DNA of 64,000 bases, from assembly GCA_035463115.1 (NCBI GenBank), contig DATHTO010000020.1, forward strand, positions 1 to 64,000. Direction: 5' to 3'. Below, in pieces: positions 1-7,862 of this stretch. The position numbers were made by a program, and so were the translations under genes. Source of the DNA: BPGL01 sp035463115 (GTDB taxonomy: Bacteria > Actinomycetota > UBA4738 > HRBIN12). The notes under the pieces are model-generated. The model was not told where the DNA came from. It did not search any database and was given only the letters and a program-made list of their open reading frames with translations. Numbering within the stretch: position 1 is the stretch's first letter; each line of letters starts with the position of its first letter.

Positions 1-1295
1 CACGTCGTCGGGAACCTCCACCGGCGGGCGCCTCGCTTGCGCTGCGACACGACCGGACCCACCACCTCGGGGATCACGTCGCCGGCGCGCCGGACGATCA
101 CCGTGTCGCCCGGTCGGACGTCCTTGCGCGCGACCTCGTCCTGGTTGTGGAGCGTCGCGGTCGTCACCGTCACGCCGCCGACGAACACCGGCTCGAGCCG
201 GGCGAACGGCGTCACCTTGCCGGTCCGGCCCGTGTGGACCTCGATCGCGCGCAGCAGCGTCGTGCGCTCCTCGGGAGGGAACTTGTACGCGATCGCCCAC
301 CGCGGCGCCTTCGACGTCGAGCCGAGCTCGTCCTGGAGCGCGATCCGGTCGACCTTGATCACCGTGCCGTCGATCTCCCAGTCGACGCTGTGGCGGTGCT
401 GGTGCCAGTGGTCGAGGTACCCCTTCACGCCGTCGAGGTCGTCGCGCGCCTCGGTCGTGGGCGCCACCGGGAGGCCGGCGTCGGCGGCCCACGCGAGGAA
501 CCCGAGGTGCGACTCGAAGCGCACGCCCTCGGCGGCCCCGAAGGAGTGCACCCACAGGTGCAGCGGTCGCGAGGCGGTGACGCGCGCGTCCTTCTGGCGG
601 AGGGACCCGGCGGCGGCGTTCCGCGGGTTCGCGAACGGGCGCTGCTCCCGCTCGGTGAGCTGCCCGTTCAGCTCCTCGAAGGCCTCGACCGGGAGGTACA
701 TCTCGCCGCGGACCTCGATCAGGTCGGGTGGGTCGGCGAGCGTGAGCGTTCGGGGGACGTTCCGCACCGTGCGGACGTTCGCGGTGATGTCCTCTCCCGT
801 GACGCCGTCGCCGCGCGTGGCGGCCCGCACGAGCACACCGCGCTCGTACGTGAGCGCGCAGGCGACGCCGTCGATCTTGAGCTCGCACGCGAACGTCGCC
901 GCGTCGCCCACGCCTCGGACGACGCGCTGGTACCACGCCTCGAGCTCCTCGAACGAGAACGCGTTGTCGAGCGAGCGCATCGGCGCGAGGTGCCGGACCG
1001 GCGCGAACAGCGCCGCTGGCGCGCCGCCGACGGTCTGCGTCGGGGAATCGGGGGTCTGCAGCTCCGGGAACTCGGCTTCGAGCTTCTCGAGCTCGCGCAT
1101 CAGCGCGTCGTACTCGACGTCGGCGACCTCGGGATCGTCGAGGACGTGGTACCGGTACCGATGGTGCTCGATCGACGCGCGGAGCTCCTCGACGTGGACC
1201 TTCGCGTCGGCCCGGCGGCGTTCTTCGGGCGACGCGGTCGCCGTGACGTCGCCGTCGGGACCGGCGGCGGCCCGAGCCCGGGCTCGCGGGGTCAT
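1..1295 (-). CDS. ligA: NAD-dependent DNA ligase LigA (N-terminal 431 residues; gene leaves window)
   Basis: Seals nicks in double-stranded DNA during replication and repair, using NAD+. The visible part holds the Ia-type N-terminal region (residues about 25-75, with HHRYRYHV), the adenylation domain with the KxDG motif (ELKIDG, nucleophile Lys140), the REN-type segment FANPRNAAAGSLRQ, and the start of the OB-fold (RRAGDVIPEVV). The frame continues into base 1, so the zinc finger, HhH and BRCT domains lie outside the window. The ATG at 1295 overlaps the stop of the UPF0280 gene by 4 bp (ATGA), so ligA is the third gene of an mnmA-UPF0280-ligA operon. The N-terminus is somewhat longer than in E. 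coli, where the nucleophile is Lys115. The family call is secure. Confidence 0.95.
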   Translation of the reverse strand, partial: MTPRARARAAAGPDGDVTATASPEERRRADAKVHVEELRASIEHHRYRYHVLDDPEVADVEYDALMRELEKLEAEFPELQTPDSPTQTVGGAPAALFAPVRHLAPMRSLDNAFSFEELEAWYQRVVRGVGDAATFACELKIDGVACALTYERGVLVRAATRGDGVTGEDITANVRTVRNVPRTLTLADPPDLIEVRGEMYLPVEAFEELNGQLTEREQRPFANPRNAAAGSLRQKDARVTASRPLHLWVHSFGAAEGVRFESHLGFLAWAADAGLPVAPTTEARDDLDGVKGYLDHWHQHRHSVDWEIDGTVIKVDRIALQDELGSTSKAPRWAIAYKFPPEERTTLLRAIEVHTGRTGKVTPFARLEPVFVGGVTVTTATLHNQDEVARKDVRPGDTVIVRRAGDVIPEVVGPVVSQRKRGARRWRFPTT

Positions 1296-1972
1296 CCCGC
1301 GATCTCCACGCCACCCGCGACGCCGATGCGGTCCCCCACGACGACGACACCGCCGATCACGCCGGGGACGCGCTGGAGGTAGTGCAAGGCCATCCCGAAC
1401 CCGTCGGGCTTCGGAAGCACGGCCTGCACGCCGGCCGCCGCGGCGTCGGCCAGCATGCACGACGACGCGATCACGGCCAGACCGTCGGGACCACCACCGT
1501 GACGTCCGCGGCCGAGCGTCGTCGAGACGCCGACGCCGCGAGCGTCGGGCTCGAGGGCCACGGTGATGGGCGCGCCTCCGTGGCGTTTCACCGCGAGCTT
1601 CTGGCGTTTCCGCGCCTTCAGGAAGTAGTCGCCGTCGCACGCGACCGTGACCTCGGAGAGCGACGAGCCGAGGACCCGGCCGACCTGGTCGACGACCGCC
1701 CCCCGGAACGTGAACATCGGGCCGACGGCCGCCGACGTGGCCGCGACGATCATCTCCCGGACGACCTCCGGCGCGTCGTTCGCCGGACCCTCGATCGGCC
1801 GCTTGCTCTGCCGGAATTCCGGGTACCGCAGCGCGTACGACTGGAGCTGCTCCCAGAACGAGAGCGCGGCGGCGCGCGATTCCTCGGCGACGTCGTCGGG
1901 CGCGGTGATCCGCAGGACGAGGTCCTGCACCTGGATGTCGAAGCTCCTCGGCCGCTTCCTGAGGAGCCTCAC
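1292..1972 (-). CDS. UPF0280 family protein (ApbE-like fold)
   Basis: 226 residues. The pattern fits the UPF0280 family, which is best known from archaea: a YPEF-type segment near residue 49, APEVVREMI followed by VGPMFTFRGAVVD (about 68-95), a degenerate form of the NGGD motif (CDGDYFL), an SSCMLADAAAAGV helix, and a C-terminal PGVIGGVVVVGDRIGV strand. Members are often labelled thiamine biosynthesis ApbE-like, but no reaction is established. The gene sits between mnmA and ligA with a 4-bp overlap on each side, so it is almost certainly co-translated with both. The asparagine and first glycine of NGGD are replaced here by Cys and Asp (CDGD), so activity may differ from archaeal members. Function unknown. 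Confidence 0.75.
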   Translation of the reverse strand: MRLLRKRPRSFDIQVQDLVLRITAPDDVAEESRAAALSFWEQLQSYALRYPEFRQSKRPIEGPANDAPEVVREMIVAATSAAVGPMFTFRGAVVDQVGRVLGSSLSEVTVACDGDYFLKARKRQKLAVKRHGGAPITVALEPDARGVGVSTTLGRGRHGGGPDGLAVIASSCMLADAAAAGVQAVLPKPDGFGMALHYLQRVPGVIGGVVVVGDRIGVAGGVEIAG

Positions 1973-3081
1973 GCCGATGCCTCCGCACGCTCGACGTCCC
2001 GCTCACGGAACGCCCGCACGATCCGCCCACCGCCGAGCAGATCCTCGCCCCGGTAGATCACCAGGCTCTGTCCCGGTGCGACGCCGCGCTGCGGGACCGA
2101 GAACGTGACGCGGGCGCACGACGCGCCGGGCTCGATCACGGCGGCGACGTCGTCGCCTCGGTACCGGACCCGGACCTGCGCCTCGAACGGACCATCGGAC
2201 GGCGGGTCCCCGCCGACCCACGACACGCGGTCGATCTCGGCGCCGGCACGAGCGAGGAGTTCGCCCGGCCCGACGACGACCCGGTTGCGCTCCGCGTCGA
2301 GGTCGACGACGTACACCGGCTCACCAGTCGCGACGCCGAGCCCGCGGCGCTGGCCGACGGTGAAGGCGAACGTCCCATCGTGCTCGCCCAGCACGCGCCC
2401 GTCGGCGTGCACGACCTCGCCGCCCGGGCGGACGAGCGCAGGCATCTGCTCACGCACGAACCCTCCCGCGTCTCCGGCGGGGGCGAAGCACAGCTCCTGG
2501 GAGTCCGGCTTCGCCGCCGTCGGAAGCCCGAACGCCTCGGCGAGCCGCCGCGTCTCGGCCTTCGGCTGCGCGCCCACCGGGAACAGCGACCGCGCGAGCT
2601 CCCGCTGCCCGAGCATGTGGAGCATGTAGGACTGGTCCTTCGCGCGGTCGAGGCCGCGCAGCAGCCGCCACCGGCCGTCGGACCGTCGCTCGGTCCGGAC
2701 GTAGTGTCCGGTCGCGACGGCATCGACGCCGCGCTCGTCCGCGAGCCGCAGGAACGCGCCGAACTTGATCTCGCCGTTGCAGCGCGCGCACGGGTTGGGG
2801 GTGCGGCCGGCCCGGTGCTCGGCGGCGAAATCGTCGATCACCGCCCCCTGGAACGGATCGGAGAGATCGACCACCTCGAAGGGCACGCCGGCGACCGCCG
2901 CGGACGCCTCGGCATCGGCCCGCGCCGTGGGGCCGCAGCAGCCGTGGTCGACCCCGTCGGCGAGCTGCACGAGGCGCAGGTGGACGCCCACGACGTCGTA
3001 GCCATCGCGCGCGAGCAGGCACGCCGCGACCGACGAGTCGACCCCGCCGGACATCGCCACGAGCACGGAACCCTTCGGCAT
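1969..3081 (-). CDS. mnmA: tRNA-specific 2-thiouridylase MnmA
   Basis: Adenylates and thiolates U34 of tRNA-Lys, Glu and Gln to give s2U34. The N-terminal PP-loop is SGGVDSS (residues 11-17). The two catalytic cysteines are visible: Cys101 in NPCARCN and Cys198 in SQELCF. C-terminal tRNA-binding and beta-barrel domains follow to residue 370, a normal length. It is the first gene of the operon with UPF0280 and ligA (4-bp overlap downstream). The ATG is preceded by GGAGGG and also by a TAGCCT box exactly 6 nt upstream, which suggests a very short or absent leader. It is divergent from pabB-pabC, and 63 bp separate the two start codons. Confidence 0.96.
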   Translation of the reverse strand: MPKGSVLVAMSGGVDSSVAACLLARDGYDVVGVHLRLVQLADGVDHGCCGPTARADAEASAAVAGVPFEVVDLSDPFQGAVIDDFAAEHRAGRTPNPCARCNGEIKFGAFLRLADERGVDAVATGHYVRTERRSDGRWRLLRGLDRAKDQSYMLHMLGQRELARSLFPVGAQPKAETRRLAEAFGLPTAAKPDSQELCFAPAGDAGGFVREQMPALVRPGGEVVHADGRVLGEHDGTFAFTVGQRRGLGVATGEPVYVVDLDAERNRVVVGPGELLARAGAEIDRVSWVGGDPPSDGPFEAQVRVRYRGDDVAAVIEPGASCARVTFSVPQRGVAPGQSLVIYRGEDLLGGGRIVRAFRERDVERAEASA

Positions 3082-3087
3082 CCCTCC

Positions 3088-3137
3088 AGGCTACCGGCAG
3101 GTCAGGACGCCGGCGGTCCGCCGCGCGACCGTATCGT
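3088..3137. promoter_or_regulatory. divergent promoter region, mnmA / pabB-pabC
   Basis: Two -10-like hexamers point away from each other. On the minus strand TAGCCT (3088-3093) ends 6 nt before the mnmA ATG. On the plus strand TATCGT (3132-3137) ends 7 nt before the pabB-pabC ATG. Neither has a clear TTGACA-like -35. The spacing predicts transcription starts at or next to the start codons. Inferred from position only. Confidence 0.4.
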
Positions 3138-3144
3138 GGTTCCG

Positions 3145-4911
3145 ATGCTCGAGGCGCGGTTCGACGATCTGACGCGTGGGACGGCGGGGTTCCGTCTCGT
3201 CGATCCGGTCGGCGTGCTCGAGGCCACCCGCCTCGCGGAGGTCGCGCCGACGATCGCCGCCGCGGAGGCCGCGGCCGCCCGGGGCCTGTGGGTCGCGGGC
3301 TTCGTCGCGTACGAGGCCGCCCCGGGGCTCGATCCCGCCCTCCGCGTCCGTCCTCGTCGTGACGACGACCCGCTGCCGCTCGCCTGGTTCGCGATGTTCG
3401 ACCGCCGGGAGGAGACCCAGCTGCCGGAACCGCCCGACGCGACGCCGGCGGCGGATGGTTCCGCGTGGCGTCCGTCGGTCGACCGGAACCGCTACGACGC
3501 CGCGATCGCCGCGATCCACGAGCGGATCGCGGCCGGCGACACGTACCAGGTGAACCACACGCTGCGGCTGCGCTCCACGGTGCGCGGCGATGTGCGCGGG
3601 CTCTACCGCGACCTCTGCTTCGCGCAGCGCGGCGCGTACGCCGCGTACGTCGACACCGGGCGCATCCGCGTCGCGTCGGCATCGCCGGAGCTGTTCTTCC
3701 GGATCGACGGCGACCGCCTGATGACGAAGCCGATGAAGGGGACGGCGCCCCGCGGCCGATGGCTGGCCGAAGACGAGGCGGTGCGGGAGAGCCTGCGAGG
3801 TTCCGTCAAGGACCGCGCCGAGAACGCGATGATCGTCGACCTGCTCCGCAACGACCTCGGACGGGTCGCCCGTTCGGGTTCGGTGCGGTGGAGCGACGTG
3901 TTCGACGCCGAGCGGTACGAGACGGTGTGGCAGCTCACGTCGACCGTTTCGTGCGAGCTCGAGCCGGCGGCGGACCTCGTCGCGGTGTTCCGGGCGCTGT
4001 TCCCCTGCGGGTCCGTGACCGGCGCACCGAAGGTCTCCACGATGGGGATCATCGCCGAGCTCGAAGACTCCCCCCGCGGCGTCTACTGCGGCACGGTCGG
4101 CTTCCTGGCGCCGCCGGGCGCCGACGGCCCGCGGGCGCGGTTCAACGTCGCGATCCGCACGGTGGTGGTCGACGCCGAGACCGGCGCCGCCGAGTACGGC
4201 GTCGGCGGCGGGATCACCTGGGACTCACGGGCCGAGAGCGAGTACGACGAGACGGTCGCGAAGGCGCGCGTCCTGACGGCGCGACGACCGCGGTTCGAGC
4301 TCCTCGAGAGCCTGTGTCACGACCCCGGCTCGGGGTACCGGCGACTGGACGAGCACCTGAGGAGGCTCCGTGACTCCGCCGCGTACTTCGGGTTCGCTCA
4401 CGACGGCGACGAGATCCGCCGGTCGCTCGATCGCGCGGCCGCGAGCGTTCCGGATCGGCCGTCGAAGGTGCGTCTCCTCCTCGACCGGCGTGGACGCGTG
4501 TCGACCGGCGCTGCACCGCTCGTGACCGACGACGGACCCCTGCGACTGGCGATCGACCAGGCCGAACCGGTCGATCCCACCGACGTCCTGCTCTTCCACA
4601 AGACGACGCTCCGCGATCGGTACGAGCAGGCGAAGGCCCGGCATCCGGCCGCCGACGACGTGGTGCTCGTCAACACGCTGGGGTGCGTCACGGAGACGAC
4701 CGTCGCGAACATCGCCGTGTCGATCGACGGGATCTGGTGGACCCCGCCGCTCGACGACGGTCTGCTCCCGGGGACCGAGCGCGCGGCGCTCCTCGACGCC
4801 GGCGAGCTGAAGGAGCGCTCCATCACGATCGAGGAGCTTCGGAACGCCGACGCGATCGAGGCCTACAACTCCGTCCGCGGCCGTCGCCGCGCGACCCTCA
4901 GCCCGGACTGA
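3145..4911 (+). CDS. pabB: aminodeoxychorismate synthase component I / 4-amino-4-deoxychorismate lyase fusion (PabB-PabC)
   Basis: 588 residues; two enzymes of p-aminobenzoate (folate) synthesis in one chain. The PabB part (about 1-375) has the chorismate-enzyme signatures: ASASPELFF, KPMKGT with the PabB-type lysine at 198, KDRAENAMIVDLLRNDLGR, GSVTGAPK and the terminal DSRAESEYDETVAKA. The PabC part (about 385-588) is a class IV PLP enzyme with LLESL, the catalytic lysine in FHKTT (Lys486), the TETTVANIAV loop and GLLPGTER. The start is the ATG at 3145, 7 nt after a TATCGT box; the frame is open further upstream, but that part overlaps mnmA antisense. The glutamine amidotransferase subunit (PabA) is not in the window. 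It ends 3 nt before the convergent small zinc-ribbon gene. A similar fusion is known in other bacteria. Confidence 0.93.
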   Translation: MLEARFDDLTRGTAGFRLVDPVGVLEATRLAEVAPTIAAAEAAAARGLWVAGFVAYEAAPGLDPALRVRPRRDDDPLPLAWFAMFDRREETQLPEPPDATPAADGSAWRPSVDRNRYDAAIAAIHERIAAGDTYQVNHTLRLRSTVRGDVRGLYRDLCFAQRGAYAAYVDTGRIRVASASPELFFRIDGDRLMTKPMKGTAPRGRWLAEDEAVRESLRGSVKDRAENAMIVDLLRNDLGRVARSGSVRWSDVFDAERYETVWQLTSTVSCELEPAADLVAVFRALFPCGSVTGAPKVSTMGIIAELEDSPRGVYCGTVGFLAPPGADGPRARFNVAIRTVVVDAETGAAEYGVGGGITWDSRAESEYDETVAKARVLTARRPRFELLESLCHDPGSGYRRLDEHLRRLRDSAAYFGFAHDGDEIRRSLDRAAASVPDRPSKVRLLLDRRGRVSTGAAPLVTDDGPLRLAIDQAEPVDPTDVLLFHKTTLRDRYEQAKARHPAADDVVLVNTLGCVTETTVANIAVSIDGIWWTPPLDDGLLPGTERAALLDAGELKERSITIEELRNADAIEAYNSVRGRRRATLSPD

Positions 4912-4914
4912 GCA

Positions 4915-5091
4915 TCAGTCGTCGATCGCGTGGTCGCCGGGGAAGACGAACGGCTGCATCGTCGCCTCGTCGAGGGGGCAGGCGCAGATCGGGCACCGCG
5001 GCGGCTCCTCGTACACGAGCACGGTTCGCTCGCAATAGGGGCACTCCCCCATGCGCATCGGAAGCGCAGGTTCACGTGTCTCGTTCGTCAT
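4915..5091 (-). CDS. small zinc-ribbon protein, 58 aa
   Basis: 58 residues beginning MTNETREP. It has two CxxC knuckles, Cys17/Cys20 (CPYC) and Cys33/Cys36 (CPIC), 12 residues apart, plus an extra Cys38. This is the layout of a rubredoxin-like or zinc-ribbon fold that would hold one Zn2+ ion. There is no signal peptide or membrane segment. The ATG at 5091 is the first in the frame with sensible composition. The gene is convergent with pabB-pabC, with 3 bp between the stop codons. I do not recognise the family. A role in nucleic-acid or protein binding is a guess from the fold only. Confidence 0.6.
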   Translation of the reverse strand: MTNETREPALPMRMGECPYCERTVLVYEEPPRCPICACPLDEATMQPFVFPGDHAIDD

Positions 5092-5196
5092 GTGAGCGTT
5101 CCGCGTCCGGGGGGAGCGGTCCTGGAGAACCATCGGTCGGTCCCCCATCCCTCTTGAACGGGTCCCCCGTTCGTTGCGTGTGCGCGGAACGCGACG

Positions 5197-5220
5197 AGGC
5201 CCCCCGGGAGCGGGGAGCCT
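5197..5220 (-). terminator. GC-rich hairpin after the 70-aa zinc-finger gene
   Basis: On the minus strand AGGCTCCCCG (5220-5211) pairs with CGGGGGGCCT (5206-5197) with one G-U pair and a 4-nt loop. It lies 27 nt downstream of the 5247 stop. There is no clear T-run after it, so its strength as an intrinsic terminator is uncertain. The rest of 5092-5246 shows nothing I can identify. Confidence 0.4.
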
Positions 5221-5246
5221 CGGATCGGTCGTGCGGTTCGCGGCGA

Positions 5247-5459
5247 TCAGGCGGCGGCCTTCTTGCTCCTCCGCTTGCCGCGCGGGATGTACGTGTGGAC
5301 GGGTTCGTGTTGCCAGCAGTACTGCCATTTGTTGTAGCGGGACAGCTTCGTCTGGCAGTCCGGATCGGCGCACACGCGACCCTCCGAGTACTGCCGGTTG
5401 GGCCTCGGGAGCGACCGGACCGACGCACCCCGGAACCTCTCCTCTGACACCTCGCTCAC
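5247..5459 (-). CDS. small CCCH zinc-finger-like protein with LSRYN motif, 70 aa
   Basis: 70 residues. The core is C30-x4-C35-x12-C48-x2-H51 enclosing KLSRYNKWQYCWQH, followed by a basic tail (GKRRSKKAAA). A C..C..LSRYN..C..C segment is, as I recall, seen at the ends of some actinobacterial DNA-binding proteins; here it stands alone. A DNA- or RNA-binding role is inferred from the Zn ligands and basic tail only. The start is GTG 5459; GTG 5450 is a second possibility. A perfect 12-bp inverted repeat lies 7 nt upstream and may control the gene. It follows the crotonase gene on the same strand after a 156-bp gap, so it is probably transcribed separately. Confidence 0.6.
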   Translation of the reverse strand: MSEVSEERFRGASVRSLPRPNRQYSEGRVCADPDCQTKLSRYNKWQYCWQHEPVHTYIPRGKRRSKKAAA

Positions 5460-5466
5460 ATCCTTT

Positions 5467-5506
5467 CACGAGGGTCCGCGACGGCGGGCAGGTTCGGACC
5501 CTCGTG
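5467..5506. promoter_or_regulatory. perfect 12-bp inverted repeat in the leader of the 70-aa gene
   Basis: CACGAGGGTCCG (5467-5478) and CGGACCCTCGTG (5495-5506) are exact reverse complements separated by 16 nt. On the minus strand the repeat ends 7 nt before the GTG start at 5459. No T-run follows on either strand. It may be an operator, a translational hairpin, or the terminator of the upstream crotonase gene. The other bases of 5460-5615 show no further feature. Confidence 0.55.
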
Positions 5507-5615
5507 TGGTGTTCGAACGCTCCCCTGGACCGGTTCATTCCTCCATGACGCATCGGCACGGGTGCAGAGGTTCGGGAGATGCGAAGGACCGTCGGTGCGC
5601 GGGAAGCCCGCCCGT

Positions 5616-6407
5616 CTACGCCGGAGAACCGAACCGTGGCGGACGTTTCTCGAGGAACGCGGCCATCCCCTCGCGCTGATCGGACGTACCGAACAACGCC
5701 AGGAACGCGTCGCGTTCGGCGCTGATCCCGGGCTCGCCGGGCGTCGCGATCGCGGCGCGGAACGCCTCCTTGGCGGCCGCCAACGCTTGCCGAGGCCCCT
5801 CCGCGAACCGCCTGGCGTCGTCGATCGCCGTTCCGATGACCTCGTCGGCGGAGAGCACCTTCTCGGCGAGCCCGATGGCGGACGCCTCGCTCGCGGCGAC
5901 GATGCGGCCCGAGTAGACGAGCTCGCGCGCGCGTCCGACCCCGACCAGCGGCACGAGCCGTTGCGTGCCGCCGGCCCCGGGGATCACGCCGATGGTGACC
6001 TCGGGCTGCCCGACCTTCGCGTCGTCGCCCAGGTACCGCAGGTCGCAGGCGAGGGCGAGCTCGAGGCCGCCGCCGAGCGCGTAGCCGTTCACCGCCGCGA
6101 TCGCCACCTTCGGGATGCGTTCGAGCAGGTCGCACGCCGTACCGAGAGCGTCGACCGACGGCCGGACCTCGTCGGGTCCCCACGTGGCCATCGCCTTGAT
6201 GTCGGCGCCGGCCGCGAAGATCGTCCGGCCCCCCCACACGACGATGGCTCCGACGTCATCCCGCTCGGCGGCCTCGCGGATCGCGTCCTGCAGCGCGAGC
6301 CCCATCTCGAGGTCGATCGCGTTCGCGGGTGGCCGGTCGAGCCGGATCACCCCGACGCCGTCGTCGATCTCGAGCCTTGCCGGGGCCGTCGCCGCTCCGT
6401 CGCCCAT
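5616..6407 (-). CDS. enoyl-CoA hydratase/isomerase (crotonase) family protein
   Basis: 263 residues, the normal length for a crotonase. Both acid residues of true hydratases are present, Glu116 in GGGLELALACD and Glu136 in GQPEVTIGVIPGAGGTQRL, 20 residues apart as in mitochondrial enoyl-CoA hydratase. The oxyanion-hole region FAAGADI (64-70) and the NGYALGGG turn are intact. It should hydrate trans-2-enoyl-CoA in beta-oxidation, though the crotonase fold covers many reactions and the substrate cannot be read here. It lies downstream of a SDR-like gene (12-bp gap). A TAAGCT box overlapping that gene's stop lies 9 nt upstream of the ATG, so it may also be transcribed on its own. Confidence 0.88.
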   Translation of the reverse strand: MGDGAATAPARLEIDDGVGVIRLDRPPANAIDLEMGLALQDAIREAAERDDVGAIVVWGGRTIFAAGADIKAMATWGPDEVRPSVDALGTACDLLERIPKVAIAAVNGYALGGGLELALACDLRYLGDDAKVGQPEVTIGVIPGAGGTQRLVPLVGVGRARELVYSGRIVAASEASAIGLAEKVLSADEVIGTAIDDARRFAEGPRQALAAAKEAFRAAIATPGEPGISAERDAFLALFGTSDQREGMAAFLEKRPPRFGSPA

Positions 6408-6419
6408 CGCGCGCGGAGC

Positions 6420-7301
6420 TTACCCCTCACCTGCGCGAGCGAGGGTCGCGCGGAGGCCCTCGAGGAGGCCCGTCCGAGCGACGCCGAACGCCTCCGCGGC
6501 ATCGGGGTCGCCGTCGGCGCGTCCGGCCGATCCGATCCAGGCGGCGGCGACCGTCGAGATCGGAACCTCGAGCAGCGCGGTCAACCGTCGCGCCGCGTCG
6601 GCCGGATCGTCGATCGCCGTCGGTGACCGCTCGTCGTCGCGCAGCACGTGCACGAGCTCGCGCAACGGCACCATCTCCGGACCCTCGAGAGCCCACGTGC
6701 CCGCGAGCGCGCTCGTGTGGTCGTCGAGCACGGCGACGAGCGCGCCGACGTCGTCGGCGAACACGGGAGCGACGAGACGCTCCGGGTCGCCGGCGACGAG
6801 CGGCGGATCGGCGAGCGCGCCCTGGACGACGGCCGTGAACCAGAGGCCACCGACCCCGTAGACCGGAGCCAGCCGCACGATCGCGTGCTCGAGCCCGCTC
6901 GATGCGACGACCTCTTCGGCGAGTCCCTTGCCCCGCAGGAACGGATCATCGGACGCGACGTCAGCGCCCGGGACCGACACGAGGACGAAACGCCGCACCC
7001 CGGCCTCGCTCGCGGCCGCGACGGCGGCGACGGCCGAGTCATGGTTCGCGGCGAGGACGGCGTCGTCGTCGAGCTGGTTCGGACCGCCGATCAGATGCAC
7101 GATCGTGTGGACGCGGGGCAGGATCTCGGCGAGATCGTCGGCGCGCTCGATCGGACGCACGGCGACCTTCGCGCCGATCGCGCGCAGGGCTTCGGCCGTC
7201 TCGGGCCGGCGGACGGTCGCGCGGACCTCGTCACGTTCCACGAGGGCGCGGACGACCGCGTCCCCCACGACGCCGCTCGCGCCGGTCACCATCACGGTCA
7301 T
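6420..7301 (-). CDS. NAD(P)-binding SDR/NmrA-like protein
   Basis: 293 residues with an N-terminal Rossmann fold: TGASGVVG (about 6-13), followed by a VRATVRRPE strand-loop typical of atypical SDR or NmrA-like proteins that prefer NADP. HTIVHLIGG (about 69-77) and FVLVSVPGAD (about 107-116) are the usual beta4/beta5 segments. The catalytic YxxxK is not evident, which favours the NmrA/complex-I-NDUFA9-like branch over a classical dehydrogenase. The first ATG has a TAGCCT box 6 nt upstream (7308-7313), suggesting leaderless transcription. It is divergent from the Fur-family gene and may be co-transcribed with the crotonase gene. The substrate is unknown. Confidence 0.75.
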   Translation of the reverse strand: MTVMVTGASGVVGDAVVRALVERDEVRATVRRPETAEALRAIGAKVAVRPIERADDLAEILPRVHTIVHLIGGPNQLDDDAVLAANHDSAVAAVAAASEAGVRRFVLVSVPGADVASDDPFLRGKGLAEEVVASSGLEHAIVRLAPVYGVGGLWFTAVVQGALADPPLVAGDPERLVAPVFADDVGALVAVLDDHTSALAGTWALEGPEMVPLRELVHVLRDDERSPTAIDDPADAARRLTALLEVPISTVAAAWIGSAGRADGDPDAAEAFGVARTGLLEGLRATLARAGEG

Positions 7302-7385
7302 CGCGTCAGGCTATCGGCGGGCGTCTCCCAGCGGACCGGGCGGCGCGGGCACACCTGCGCGACGCCTCGCATCTGCATCCTCGCG

Positions 7386-7405
7386 TTGCACCTGCAACTC
7401 GCTGC
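7386..7405 (+). promoter_or_regulatory. putative metalloregulator operator in the fur-family promoter
   Basis: TTGCA-CC-TGCAA (7386-7397) followed by CTCGCTGC lies directly upstream of the -10 box TACACT (7406-7411) and 16 nt before the ATG of the Fur-family gene, so a bound protein would block RNA polymerase. The same arrangement (TTGCA-GT-TGCAA then GTCGCTGC) occurs only once more that I can see in the window, upstream of cbiM (10457-10476). It is probably an autoregulatory Fur/Nur-type box. Confidence 0.6.
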
Positions 7406-7420
7406 TACACTCGCCGACCG

Positions 7421-7861
7421 ATGGAACGGGGAACGCACGACTTCGCCGACGTGATCGACCTGCTGCGCGAGCGCGGCCTGCGGATGACGCCGCAGCGTCG
7501 AGCGATCGTGTCCGAGGTGATGCGGACGCAGGGCCACATCTCCCCCACCCACATCGCGCGGCGCGTCCAGGGCGACATGCCGGGCGTGAACGCCTCCACG
7601 GTGTACCGGACGCTCGCCCTCCTCGAGGAGGTCGGCGTGCTCCAGCACTCGCACCTCGAAACCGGAGCGGAGTACCACCGGGCAGAGGACGCGCAGCACG
7701 TCCACCTCACGTGCCATCGCTGCGGGCGCGACGACGCGCTGTCGCTCGACGAAGCGCGGAAGCTCTCCCAGCTGATCCACCGGCACCACGGCTTCGAGGC
7801 CGATCTGACGCACTTCGCGATCACGGGGCTCTGTGCCGAGTGCGCCGCGCTCGCGAGCTGA
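7421..7861 (+). CDS. Fur-family metalloregulator (Fur/Zur/Nur type)
   Basis: 146 residues. The winged-helix domain (about 8-85) contains RMTPQRRAIV and VNASTVYRTLALLEE. The dimerisation domain has the regulatory histidines HVHLTCHRCG (His93, His95) and two structural zinc pairs, Cys98/Cys101 and Cys138/Cys141. The start is ATG 7421, 9 nt after the TACACT box; the frame is open further upstream but without coding character. The gene converges on cbiO with 1 nt between stops and shares an operator-like motif with the cbiM promoter. This makes nickel or cobalt control (Nur-like) more likely than iron control. That specificity is inference; zinc (Zur) remains possible. Confidence 0.9.
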   Translation: MERGTHDFADVIDLLRERGLRMTPQRRAIVSEVMRTQGHISPTHIARRVQGDMPGVNASTVYRTLALLEEVGVLQHSHLETGAEYHRAEDAQHVHLTCHRCGRDDALSLDEARKLSQLIHRHHGFEADLTHFAITGLCAECAALAS

Positions 7862-7862
7862 C

